NCBI RefSeq assembly: GCF_014884965.1
Contig: NZ_JABTBO010000005.1
Coordinates: 46,030 to 110,029, forward strand
Length of the DNA: 64,000 bases
Source of the DNA: Spirabiliibacterium mucosae
Lineage (GTDB): Bacteria; Pseudomonadota; Gammaproteobacteria; Enterobacterales; Pasteurellaceae
Reading direction: 5' to 3'
The notes under the pieces are model-generated. The model did not search any database. It was not told the origin of the DNA and saw only the letters and a program-made list of their open reading frames with translations. Shown here piece by piece: positions 34,436-41,325 of this stretch. Position 1 is the first letter of the stretch, and each line of letters opens with the position of its first letter. Position numbers and translations under genes: made by a program.

Positions 34436-34858
34436 ATGACCGACATCACACCAATCCTTGACTGGTTCCGCAAAGCGGTACCGAACCCGACGGCGGCCAA
34501 CGTAACGACCCAGATTGGTTGCCATTTTGAAGAAGTTGACGAGATGTTTGAGGCGATTGGTATTACACCGACCAATATCTCTGTGGTCTCCGACTTTCTC
34601 AAAAATGCAGACGAAGGGTATTCAAACAAAATCATCACAGACATCGACCGCACCGCCCTCTTAGACAGTCTGTGCGACCAGATCGTCACCGCAATCGGCG
34701 TTGCTTATATGCTCGGCCTCGACATCCAAGGCGCATTGAACGAGGTCAACGCCTCAAACTGGAGCAAATTCGAGAACGGTGGGCCCGTATTCCACCCTAA
34801 CGGCAAGATTGCCAAAGGTAAAAACTACTTTGAACCGAAATTGGAGCCGTTTGTATGA
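34436..34858 (+). CDS. MazG-like nucleotide pyrophosphohydrolase
   Basis: 140 residues of the all-alpha NTP-pyrophosphatase superfamily. HFEEVDEMFEAI supplies the E..E helix, LLDSLCDQIVTAIG the downstream D, and the C-terminus VNASNWSKFENGGPVFHPNGKIAKG with Y..P.L is characteristic of phage MazG/HisE-like proteins. These hydrolyse (d)NTPs to monophosphates and may clean modified nucleotides or lower alarmone effects during infection. It sits in the early nucleotide and DNA block. Catalytic residues look intact. Confidence 0.78.
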   Translation: MTDITPILDWFRKAVPNPTAANVTTQIGCHFEEVDEMFEAIGITPTNISVVSDFLKNADEGYSNKIITDIDRTALLDSLCDQIVTAIGVAYMLGLDIQGALNEVNASNWSKFENGGPVFHPNGKIAKGKNYFEPKLEPFV

Positions 34859-35073
34859 CGACATTACCAACCACCCGACAGCTGATTGATGACTTAACAG
34901 CTTTCGGACTGACTAAACGGGCGATCGCAAGGCACCTCGGCACAACCGCTGCGTATCTAGCCCACATCTACTCGGGCAAACGAACGTTTAGACATCAGAC
35001 TTACGAAAAGCTTTACGCCTTAAGGGAGAAGTGCTGTGGAGACACTACCCTCACCTCAGCAGATGATTCTTGA
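34855..35073 (+). CDS. Small HTH protein, 72 aa (copy 1)
   Basis: RQLIDDLTAFGLTKRAIARHLGTTAAYLAHIYSGKR fits a Cro/XRE-type helix-turn-helix. ATGA overlap with the MazG-like gene. The following gene has a similar N-terminus (LPSPQQMILDLKKAGYSQNWIA), suggesting duplication. Confidence 0.6.
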   Translation: MTTLPTTRQLIDDLTAFGLTKRAIARHLGTTAAYLAHIYSGKRTFRHQTYEKLYALREKCCGDTTLTSADDS

Positions 35074-35254
35074 CCTGAAGAAAGCGGGGTACAGTCAGAA
35101 CTGGATTGCCCTAGAGAGCGAAACAGATGACGGCACTATCCACCGTTATCTTCGACGGACCCCCGAATGGTTCGACATCTACAACCGCTTATACATAACA
35201 TGGAGACAACACAAAGATGACCAACGACCACCTAGACGATTACAACGATATTGA
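35036..35254 (+). CDS. Small HTH protein, 72 aa (copy 2)
   Basis: GTG start at 35036 with GGGAG upstream, overlapping copy 1 by 38 bp. A divergent HTH (DLKKAGYSQNWIALESETDDGTIHRYL). A likely phage regulator or remnant. Confidence 0.5.
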   Translation: METLPSPQQMILDLKKAGYSQNWIALESETDDGTIHRYLRRTPEWFDIYNRLYITWRQHKDDQRPPRRLQRY

Positions 35255-35435
35255 TGACAACAATCTCCGCGCGCTGCTTAACGAGGCTGAACATAACCTC
35301 GAGCACGCTAAGAGTGAACAAAAACTCGCGTACACACGTGGCCTAATCCGCGCAGCGCTGATGTACACAACGTCCGACCCAGACACCGCCGCTGACGGTA
35401 TCGCAACACTTATTCATAAGGAGTACACCAAATGA
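35217..35435 (+). CDS. Unknown 72-aa helical protein
   Basis: Starts inside the previous gene with GGAGAC upstream. Acidic helices (NNLRALLNEAEHNLEHAKSE). Ends in ATGA overlap with the next gene. Not recognised. Confidence 0.5.
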   Translation: MTNDHLDDYNDIDDNNLRALLNEAEHNLEHAKSEQKLAYTRGLIRAALMYTTSDPDTAADGIATLIHKEYTK

Positions 35436-36106
35436 TCGAAATTAATGAACAATTCTTACGTGATGCACTAGCCAACGGCACCGCGCTCAAAACACGTAAC
35501 GGTGAGAAAGTTAAGCTTATCCATATCACAAATCGAGATACACCACGGCCCGTGGTCGGATATATCGGTGACTGCGAGCTACCATCCACGTGGACCTCCT
35601 CTGGTGGCGGCGACATCACCCCCGGTGATGACATCGTAGGCGCGTGGGAAGAACCCTCACCAGCCACTGGCGTAACCTACGGCTTCGTATTTGATGCATT
35701 CTTGAACGATAAACCGGTAAAAACCCGAGATGGGCGTAAAGCTCGCGTTACATGCCTAGATAAAGACGCCATCTGCTATCCATTTTTAGGTTATGTAGGA
35801 GACGACCGCTGTACTTGGTGTGATAACGGACGCTTCGAAGAGGAAGACGTAGAACACGGCCTCGACATCATCGGTCCGTGGGAAGAAAAGCCCGTTGAGT
35901 TCACCTACGACATGCTACTCGACGCCTTCAAAAACGACCGAGCATTAAGAACGCGTGGAGGAAATGAAGTGCGTATCATACAAGTAGACCGCGGCGAAAT
36001 ACCGTTCCAGTGCGATAACGGTGTATGGTACGCGCAAACTGGCGCTGCGTGTATTTATACTTGGACCACCGAAAACGACCTCGTAGGTTATTGGGAGGAC
36101 GAATAA
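35432..36106 (+). CDS. Protein of three TRDG-type beta repeats
   Basis: 224 residues made of three repeats of about 70: ALKTRNGEKVKLI...GYIGD...DIVGAWEE; VKTRDGRKARVTC...GYVGDDR...DIIGPWEE; ALRTRGGNEVRII...DLVGYWED. Each reads as a small beta domain with a glycine turn and a final D(I/L)(V/I)G.WE. Such repeats occur in uncharacterised phage proteins. Similar units are found at 33969, 36110, 38996 and 39620. Confidence 0.6.
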   Translation: MIEINEQFLRDALANGTALKTRNGEKVKLIHITNRDTPRPVVGYIGDCELPSTWTSSGGGDITPGDDIVGAWEEPSPATGVTYGFVFDAFLNDKPVKTRDGRKARVTCLDKDAICYPFLGYVGDDRCTWCDNGRFEEEDVEHGLDIIGPWEEKPVEFTYDMLLDAFKNDRALRTRGGNEVRIIQVDRGEIPFQCDNGVWYAQTGAACIYTWTTENDLVGYWEDE

Positions 36107-36109
36107 CCC

Positions 36110-36568
36110 ATGAACAAAGAACAATTTTTCGACGCCTTGATGAACAACAAACGACTAGTTACTCGTGACGGACGACGAGTCGAACTGGCCTCGTATGACA
36201 ACCAAGCGGCCAAGCCGTTCACTGGTTTCGTTGACTTTGGCGACCGTGAAGTCGTTCATTCGTGGATGTCGAACGGCCACATAATCAGCGATGAAGAAAA
36301 GCACGACTTCGACATCGTAGGCTTTTATGTCGATCCACCCGCATTGACCACCGAGCAGATGTTCGATGCGTTGATGAATCGCAAAGCACTACGCACTCGT
36401 ACAGGGCTGAAAGTAACTCTGATAGGTGCGACCGCTGGGCATCGCACATTTTCATTCAGCGGTAGACTGCAAGACTTGAGTAATTTCGACATCTGGCCCG
36501 ACGCAGGCTGGTATGCAGACAAGGACACCCCATCAAAACGAGACATTATCGGTTACTGGGAGGACTAA
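36110..36568 (+). CDS. Protein of two TRDG-type beta repeats
   Basis: 152 residues, two repeats: LVTRDGRRVELAS...GFVDFGD...DIVGFYV and ALRTRTGLKVTLIG...DIIGYWED. Direct paralogue of its upstream neighbour, with a 3-bp gap. Function unknown. Confidence 0.6.
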   Translation: MNKEQFFDALMNNKRLVTRDGRRVELASYDNQAAKPFTGFVDFGDREVVHSWMSNGHIISDEEKHDFDIVGFYVDPPALTTEQMFDALMNRKALRTRTGLKVTLIGATAGHRTFSFSGRLQDLSNFDIWPDAGWYADKDTPSKRDIIGYWED

Positions 36569-36795
36569 TGCAGGCATTAACGCTCATTGTAGACGACGTG
36601 CTAATCGCCAACGTAGCACCCAGCCCGGCTGACCCGTCGAACGCGGTGTTAAATCTAAAAGTTCCGGTTAACACACTGACAGTGAAGGAAAGCCCAGAGC
36701 GTATCCGGCGCATGCTCGGAATTACATCGGGTCTTTCTGAATACTTTGTTCCGCCTGGCACGGAGGCAGAACAGCAAGACACGAGCGTGTCTTGA
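36568..36795 (+). CDS. Unknown 75-aa protein
   Basis: The start overlaps the previous stop. Beta-rich N-terminus (LTLIVDDVLIANV). The end of the gene is inside a hairpin that covers its stop codon. Confidence 0.5.
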   Translation: MQALTLIVDDVLIANVAPSPADPSNAVLNLKVPVNTLTVKESPERIRRMLGITSGLSEYFVPPGTEAEQQDTSVS

Positions 36796-36895
36796 CAACA
36801 AATCCGTGAGACCGAGAAGGGCAAACCCACAGGTGCAGACGGATGTAAGTCCGTCCTCACCAACCACAGGTGCAGACGGGGCAACCCGTCGCACC
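36775..36895 (+). ncRNA. Array of three stem-loops, two tandemly repeated (candidate structured RNA)
   Basis: CAAGACAC-gagc-GTGTCTTG (36775-36794) is followed by two related hairpins: GGTG.GACGG...CCGTC.CACC (36832-36861) and GGTGC-a-GACGGG-gcaa-CCCGTC-GCACC (36869-36895). The second has a GNRA tetraloop. Both share CCACAGGTGCAGACGG, 37 bp apart. No T tract follows, so they are not simple terminators. Confidence 0.55.
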
Positions 36896-36912
36896 GCTAA
36901 ACGGAGACCGAA

Positions 36913-36960
36913 ATGACACTAGGCTACACATACCACCAGTTTAGACCACGGCGGTGCTAG
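36913..36960 (+). CDS. Possible 15-aa leader peptide
   Basis: ATG after the recurrent CGGAGACCGAAA leader; the peptide is MTLGYTYHQFRPRRC. Its end overlaps a GGCGG/CCGCC hairpin (36950-36968). Could be an attenuator-like leader for the 37029 block. Confidence 0.3.
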   Translation: MTLGYTYHQFRPRRC

Positions 36961-37028
36961 GCCCCGCCTGACATACAGACCGATTTTTATAAACGAACCC
37001 AATGTACAACCACGACCAAGGATACAAA

Positions 37029-37391
37029 ATGAAACCATTTAACCGCAATAACTTACAAACCGTTCTCGTTCCAGAGGGCGAATACAACGCCACCATCGAA
37101 TTTGCTCAAGAACGCGTATCACGCAACGGCAACAACTACGTTTCAGTAGGGTTACGTTTATCTCCGTCGAACCGCATTGTCTGGCGTAATCTCCACGTGG
37201 ATGGCGACGTCAACTCGTATGCAACCCAGCGCTCACACGAAGAGATGGCACGCCTAATGACAGCGACCGGCTATAACGAGGACGTGCTGCACACACCAGA
37301 AGATTTACTTACAGGGGCGGAGTTCCCAATCGCTATCACCCACTACCGCACACGCGATGGCCGTGTTCAAGAAGAGGTGCACTATGTTTAA
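37029..37391 (+). CDS. DUF669-like phage DNA metabolism protein
   Basis: 120 residues from ATG 37029 (AAGGA upstream). LVPEGEYNATIEFAQERVSRNGNNYVSVGLRL and IVWRNLHVDGD match the beta-barrel pattern of DUF669-type proteins that accompany phage replication genes and may bind ssDNA. It lies three genes upstream of the DNA polymerase. Confidence 0.55.
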   Translation: MKPFNRNNLQTVLVPEGEYNATIEFAQERVSRNGNNYVSVGLRLSPSNRIVWRNLHVDGDVNSYATQRSHEEMARLMTATGYNEDVLHTPEDLLTGAEFPIAITHYRTRDGRVQEEVHYV

Positions 37392-37641
37392 CGGACGAAA
37401 ACCTCGTCGGCAAGCTTACGTTAAAATCGACCTCGAACTACTCCGAAAACGGCTCGACGATTTAGCTGCGCCAGTAACCCTCGGCCGATGGTTCGCTACT
37501 CGGGACAAGGTGAACCAGAAAAACATCACCTATCGGCTGAGTAACATTACAAGCGGAAAAGAGAACCTCACTCGTGAGTTTACCTACCGCTTAATCGCCA
37601 TCTTCGGGAATATCTATAAAAAAACCGAGAACCATTGTTAA
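37384..37641 (+). CDS. Small basic protein, possible HTH
   Basis: 85 residues overlapping the previous gene. KIDLELLRKRLDDLAAP...NITYRLSNITSGKENLTREFTYRL could be an XRE-like helix bundle. Not assigned. Confidence 0.5.
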   Translation: MFNGRKPRRQAYVKIDLELLRKRLDDLAAPVTLGRWFATRDKVNQKNITYRLSNITSGKENLTREFTYRLIAIFGNIYKKTENHC

Positions 37642-37707
37642 AGCCGATTATCGACCAGCTTCAAGCGGCTTATGACAATGCTCAAACTGGGGCACGGAGA
37701 CCATAAA

Positions 37708-39003
37708 ATGACCGACCAAGGAATGACCCACGTTGTGCTGGACGTTGAGACTTACTTCGACAACGACTACTCGCTTCGAAAGATGACGATGACTGAATAC
37801 ATCAATCACCCAGAGTTTAAATTACAGTCGATTGCGATCAAAATTAACGACCAGCCGACACAATATTTCGACACTGAGCACCTCGACCTCGCCATTCAGG
37901 TACTTAAAGCACAGAAAAACTGGGCGATGATCGCGCATAACACCGCGTTCGACGCCGCTGTGCTTAACTGGCATTACGGCATTAAGCCTGATTTTTACGT
38001 CGATACGATGTCAATGTCCCGTGGCTTCTGGCCGACCGAGTCAGCGTCGCTTGACAACATGACAAAACGTCTCTTCCCGAACGACGCAGCCATGCGCAAG
38101 GGTAAAGAGCTCGTGAATTTCCTCGGCGTTAAGGACCTAACACCAGAACAACACGCCGTGATGAAAGGTTACAACATTCAGGATGTCGACTTAACCTATG
38201 CCAGTTACCACAAAATGCGCGATGAGTTCGGATACCCTGACTCCGAGATGTACCAGATTCACATGGTAATCCGTATGTACGCCGAGCCGATGTTCTATAT
38301 CGACCGACCGCTACTCGAGAAAGCCATCGAAGATGATACCGCTGAGCGCGAGCAAGCGCTCGATACAGCGACGGAGTTCATTAAGCGCACATTGGCTCAA
38401 CTTCCAAAAGAGAAACGCCAGGCGTTCGATTTACCGCTGGATAATAAGCTGCTTAGCAGCAACCAACGTTACGCTCGCCTACTTGAAGAAGTTTTTGGGC
38501 TCAAACCGCCACGCAAAGAGAACGCTAAGGGTCAAATCACCTGGGCATTCTCGAAAAAAGACGTGCCATACATCGAATTTCAGAATGATTACCCTGAATT
38601 ACAGGTTATCTACGCCGCACGGGAGCTTGCAAAGAGTACGATCGGCATTTCTCGCGCGGAAACTATGCTCCGCTGCTCGGCTGCAACAGGCTACTTACCA
38701 GTACCGCTGCGCTATTACGGTGCGATCACCGGACGCATGTCGGGTTGCTTAGCTGCCAACGCAAAAATCCGTGTTCTTGAGCCACAAACAGGCCGAGAGC
38801 TAGAGATTGAACTGGGCGCATTGCGCAACACAGACCTTGTCTGGGACGGAGAAGAGTACGTCCAGCACGGCGGGTTACAGTTTTCTGGTATTAAAGAAGT
38901 CACAACCGACCCAAAAAGCCAGCTATCAGCAACACCTGACCACCTTGTGTTAAACCCTGTCACAAATGAGTGGCAAGACTTTGGAGATTATATCAATGGT
39001 TGA
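37708..39003 (+). CDS. Family A DNA polymerase, N-terminal half fused to split-intein N fragment
   Basis: ATG at 37708 after CGGAGACC. Residues 1-346 are polymerase. The 3'-5' exonuclease motifs are VLDVET (Exo I), AHNTAFDAAVLNW (Exo II) and YNIQDVDLTY (Exo III), and the thumb/palm start runs to YGAITGRMSG. Residue 347 is Cys1 of an intein fragment of 85 residues ending at the stop codon. The polymerase cannot work alone because motifs A, B and C are on the separate C half. It needs trans-splicing or, less likely, non-covalent assembly. Confidence 0.9.
   Translation: MTDQGMTHVVLDVETYFDNDYSLRKMTMTEYINHPEFKLQSIAIKINDQPTQYFDTEHLDLAIQVLKAQKNWAMIAHNTAFDAAVLNWHYGIKPDFYVDTMSMSRGFWPTESASLDNMTKRLFPNDAAMRKGKELVNFLGVKDLTPEQHAVMKGYNIQDVDLTYASYHKMRDEFGYPDSEMYQIHMVIRMYAEPMFYIDRPLLEKAIEDDTAEREQALDTATEFIKRTLAQLPKEKRQAFDLPLDNKLLSSNQRYARLLEEVFGLKPPRKENAKGQITWAFSKKDVPYIEFQNDYPELQVIYAARELAKSTIGISRAETMLRCSAATGYLPVPLRYYGAITGRMSGCLAANAKIRVLEPQTGRELEIELGALRNTDLVWDGEEYVQHGGLQFSGIKEVTTDPKSQLSATPDHLVLNPVTNEWQDFGDYING
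38746..39003 (+). other. Split intein, N fragment (85 aa)
   Basis: From Cys1 (CLAANAKIRVLEPQTG, block A) to LSATPDHLVLNP (block B with T..H) and a natural stop after DFGDYING. Length and blocks fit an IntN of a naturally split intein. Confidence 0.88.
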
Positions 39004-39448
39004 TTTATCGAAACTTAAAGTAGGCGATTACGTCCGTTTCCGAAGAGACGATACAAAACATCGGGTTACTCTATTAAGATACGAACCTAACGTCGACGGT
39101 TATCCTTACACAGTCGCAACTGAAGATTACATAACCGGCCATGTTTATACGGCAGACGGCCAGTATTGGAGAGATGGAAGAATGTCCGACTTCGACATCG
39201 TCGAGATTATCCCAAACACGAACGAAGAGACGCGAGAAATCAACAGCGGGCTCGTTTTCATCGGCCGTGATGACAGAGATACAGCAATCTACCTACGTCC
39301 AGACGACATCCGCAAGATTGAAACGCCAGATACCCCGCGTCAGGTATACCGCGTGTACACCTACCAAGACGCGGAAGCGCACATCATTCTTCAACCCGCG
39401 TCCGCTATCTACGACCTCATTAAACAGGGAGTAAAACCACTATGCTAA
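38996..39448 (+). CDS. TRDG-type plus PDDI-type two-domain protein, inside the polymerase gap
   Basis: ATG at 38996, overlapping the IntN stop by 8 bp, with GGAG upstream. 150 residues. The first half (VGDYVRFRRDD...GHVYTADGQYW...DFDIVEII) is like the TRDG repeat. The second half (LVFIGRDD..TAIYLRPDDIRKIE...ASAIYDLIKQG) is a short beta module also present in the next two genes. No endonuclease motif. It is a phage small-gene paralogue lodged between polymerase halves. Confidence 0.65.
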   Translation: MVDLSKLKVGDYVRFRRDDTKHRVTLLRYEPNVDGYPYTVATEDYITGHVYTADGQYWRDGRMSDFDIVEIIPNTNEETREINSGLVFIGRDDRDTAIYLRPDDIRKIETPDTPRQVYRVYTYQDAEAHIILQPASAIYDLIKQGVKPLC

Positions 39449-39636
39449 TTTACGCAGGAAAAAACCCGGCGGGGCGGCCGATCGCCCTTAACCCAGATGA
39501 AATCGGGTCAATTTACCGTTTTTCCGACGGGGAATACTCCGTTCAGTGTCAGTCCATGACCTACGTCATAGACGAACCAACCGACGATTTTCTACTACTA
39601 GTACCGGAGGGGATGAAAGATGAAGTACAGAACTAA
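39442..39636 (+). CDS. PDDI-type module protein, 64 aa
   Basis: A single copy of the beta module: PIALNPDEIGSIYRFSDGEYSVQC...VIDEP. Overlaps both neighbours (7 and 17 bp). Second gene between the split polymerase halves. Confidence 0.6.
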   Translation: MLIYAGKNPAGRPIALNPDEIGSIYRFSDGEYSVQCQSMTYVIDEPTDDFLLLVPEGMKDEVQN

Positions 39637-40009
39637 TACCATCGTGCGTCTGCGCTCAGGCGCACGAGCCTTTATCGCAGAAAAAGCAACTTACAGTACC
39701 AACTACCCGCTCAAGGGGCACATCCTCGACGAGCGACAGACCCCTATGCTGTGGACGTTAGACGGTAAAAATGTATACGATGACGACGCTCCAGACCCGT
39801 TCGACATCGTGGCGGTTATCAGCAACGCCAGCGACAACCTACTCAAAGATTTCATTCACCTAGGTACGGTGAACGGTAAGCGCCCGTTCTTTATCCGGCC
39901 CGACGACATTGAGTCGATTGCAGGTGATGTAGTGACATCCCGCTCGGGGATTAAATACTATCCTATTACGCTATCGGAAGAGGTAAAACAATGGCTAATC
40001 CGACACTAA
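39620..40009 (+). CDS. TRDG-type plus PDDI-type two-domain protein (second copy)
   Basis: 129 residues. NTIVRLRSGARAFIAE...GHILDE...PFDIVAVIS is followed by LGTVNGKRPFFIRPDDIESIAG...YPITLSEEVKQWL. Same architecture as 38996-39448, hence a duplication within the gap. The end overlaps the start of the polymerase C-half gene by 19 bp. Confidence 0.65.
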   Translation: MKYRTNTIVRLRSGARAFIAEKATYSTNYPLKGHILDERQTPMLWTLDGKNVYDDDAPDPFDIVAVISNASDNLLKDFIHLGTVNGKRPFFIRPDDIESIAGDVVTSRSGIKYYPITLSEEVKQWLIRH

Positions 40010-40080
40010 TCCCGACGTACGACATAAAAAACTGTGGACCCAGACAGCAATTCTGGGCGAACGGGCTAATCGTACACAAT
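39991..40080 (+). other. Split intein, C fragment (30 aa)
   Basis: Blocks F and G: TYDIKNCGPRQQFWANGLIVHN, ending His-Asn before Cys+1 at 40081. Pairs with the 85-residue N fragment at 38746-39003. Confidence 0.88.
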
Positions 40081-40983
40081 TGCGATGGGATTAACTTACA
40101 GAACCTCCCTCGGGGGAGCAAGCACCGACTTGCTCTCTCAACTCCCCCTGGCTACAAGTGCTACGTATCGGACCTCTCGGCGATCGAAGCGCGTATGGGC
40201 GCGTGGCGTGCGGGACAGTGGGACCTTGTAGAAGACTTCCGCAACGGGGTCGACATCTACTCTAACTTCTCATCGGAGGTAGTGTTTCACTACCCTGTCA
40301 GCAAAGAAACCAAAACGGAACGCATGGTCGGTAAGGTGTGCATTCTCGGTCTCGGGTACGGTATGGGCTGGAAAACATTCCAACGCACACTACAATCAGG
40401 TCCGATGGGTGCAGACCCTATTCCGTGTACAGACGAGTTCGCTCGCAAATGTGTTCAAGGTTATCGTGAACGTTATCCGATGATCGCCCAGGGCTGGAAA
40501 GTCGCTGAGGCGATGATTGTCCAGATGACAGACCCGAATTGCAACATCGAATGGGGTCCGTTACACGTATTACACAACTGCATCCGTATCCCGAACGGCT
40601 TGTTCTTATCCTACCCCGGCCTACGCCAATACGTGGTAGAGCACGCAGAGGGCGTCGACGTCGGATACGAATACTGGAACGGTAAATTCTGGAAGAAAAC
40701 CTACGGTGGGTTACTGGTGGAAAATATCACTCAGTGTCTAGCTGGGCTTGTTATCAAACAGTCAATGAACGATGTCGACCAGTGGCTACAACAACACGGG
40801 CTCGGACAGGTGGTATTGCAGGTGCACGATGAAATCATCATTGTAGCTAAAGATAATGACCCTCGATTCTCTCCTGACGACATCCAAGCAAAAATCCAAG
40901 AACTTATGCGCGTCACGCCCGACTGGTGCGAAGGGTTGCCGCTCGATTGTGAAGGAGGTTACGCTGACGAATACTCAAAATAA
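39991..40983 (+). CDS. Split-intein C fragment fused to family A DNA polymerase C-terminal half
   Basis: ATG at 39991 with GGAAGAGG upstream. Residues 1-30 are the intein C fragment (PTYDIKNC... FWANGLIVHN), followed by Cys+1. Residues 31-330 are polymerase: DGINLQNLPR, motif A (VSDLSAIEARMGAW), motif B (KVCILGLGYGMGWKTF) and motif C (LQVHDEIII). Joined at GRMSG/CDGINLQNLPR the mature protein would be 646 residues with an uninterrupted palm. Confidence 0.9.
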   Translation: MANPTLIPTYDIKNCGPRQQFWANGLIVHNCDGINLQNLPRGSKHRLALSTPPGYKCYVSDLSAIEARMGAWRAGQWDLVEDFRNGVDIYSNFSSEVVFHYPVSKETKTERMVGKVCILGLGYGMGWKTFQRTLQSGPMGADPIPCTDEFARKCVQGYRERYPMIAQGWKVAEAMIVQMTDPNCNIEWGPLHVLHNCIRIPNGLFLSYPGLRQYVVEHAEGVDVGYEYWNGKFWKKTYGGLLVENITQCLAGLVIKQSMNDVDQWLQQHGLGQVVLQVHDEIIIVAKDNDPRFSPDDIQAKIQELMRVTPDWCEGLPLDCEGGYADEYSK

Positions 40984-41020
40984 CCACTAAACCCTTTTAA
41001 TTTTATGGCACTATTGTGAT

Positions 41021-41071
41021 ATTATAACCATTACAGTTATAAATAACTAACGCCGAGCTGACCACTCGGCG
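41021..41071 (+). promoter_or_regulatory. Operator dyad plus leader hairpin upstream of the primase-helicase block
   Basis: ATTATAAC-N7-GTTATAAA (41021-41043) has the same 7-bp spacer as the perfect dyad at 31.3 kb. It is followed by CGCCGAG-ctgacca-CTCGGCG (41051-41071), one of the recurrent hairpins with a GACCA loop. The gene leader that follows is CCGACCAAGGACATCT. Confidence 0.6.
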
Positions 41072-41097
41072 AATTACATATCCGACCAAGGACATCT

Positions 41098-41313
41098 ATG
41101 GCAGACGAAGCAGACATCGCCGACCGCCAAACGCAGCACGCGCTTGCGGTTTCGCTCATTAATGCCCGACGGCATAAACACTCACACCTTAAACCAACAG
41201 GTTTTTGTCACTATTGCAAGGAAAAACTCGATTCAGAACGCCTGTTCTGCGATGAAGATTGCAGAGACGACTATGAATGGGAGCAAAACCTGAGCAAACA
41301 AAAGATTTTATAG
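41098..41313 (+). CDS. Small zinc-ribbon protein
   Basis: 71 residues. FCHYCKEKLDSERLFCDEDCRDDYEWE gives a CxxC...CxxxC zinc site of a type common in small phage proteins. Precedes the primase-helicase gene by 12 bp. Role unknown. Confidence 0.6.
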   Translation: MADEADIADRQTQHALAVSLINARRHKHSHLKPTGFCHYCKEKLDSERLFCDEDCRDDYEWEQNLSKQKIL

Positions 41314-41325
41314 CGGGAGGAGCAA

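Noticed and set aside
38996..40009. Homing endonuclease in the split polymerase gap
   Set aside because: The three genes show no LAGLIDADG, HNH, GIY-YIG or PD-(D/E)XK motif. They match the phage's own small-domain families.
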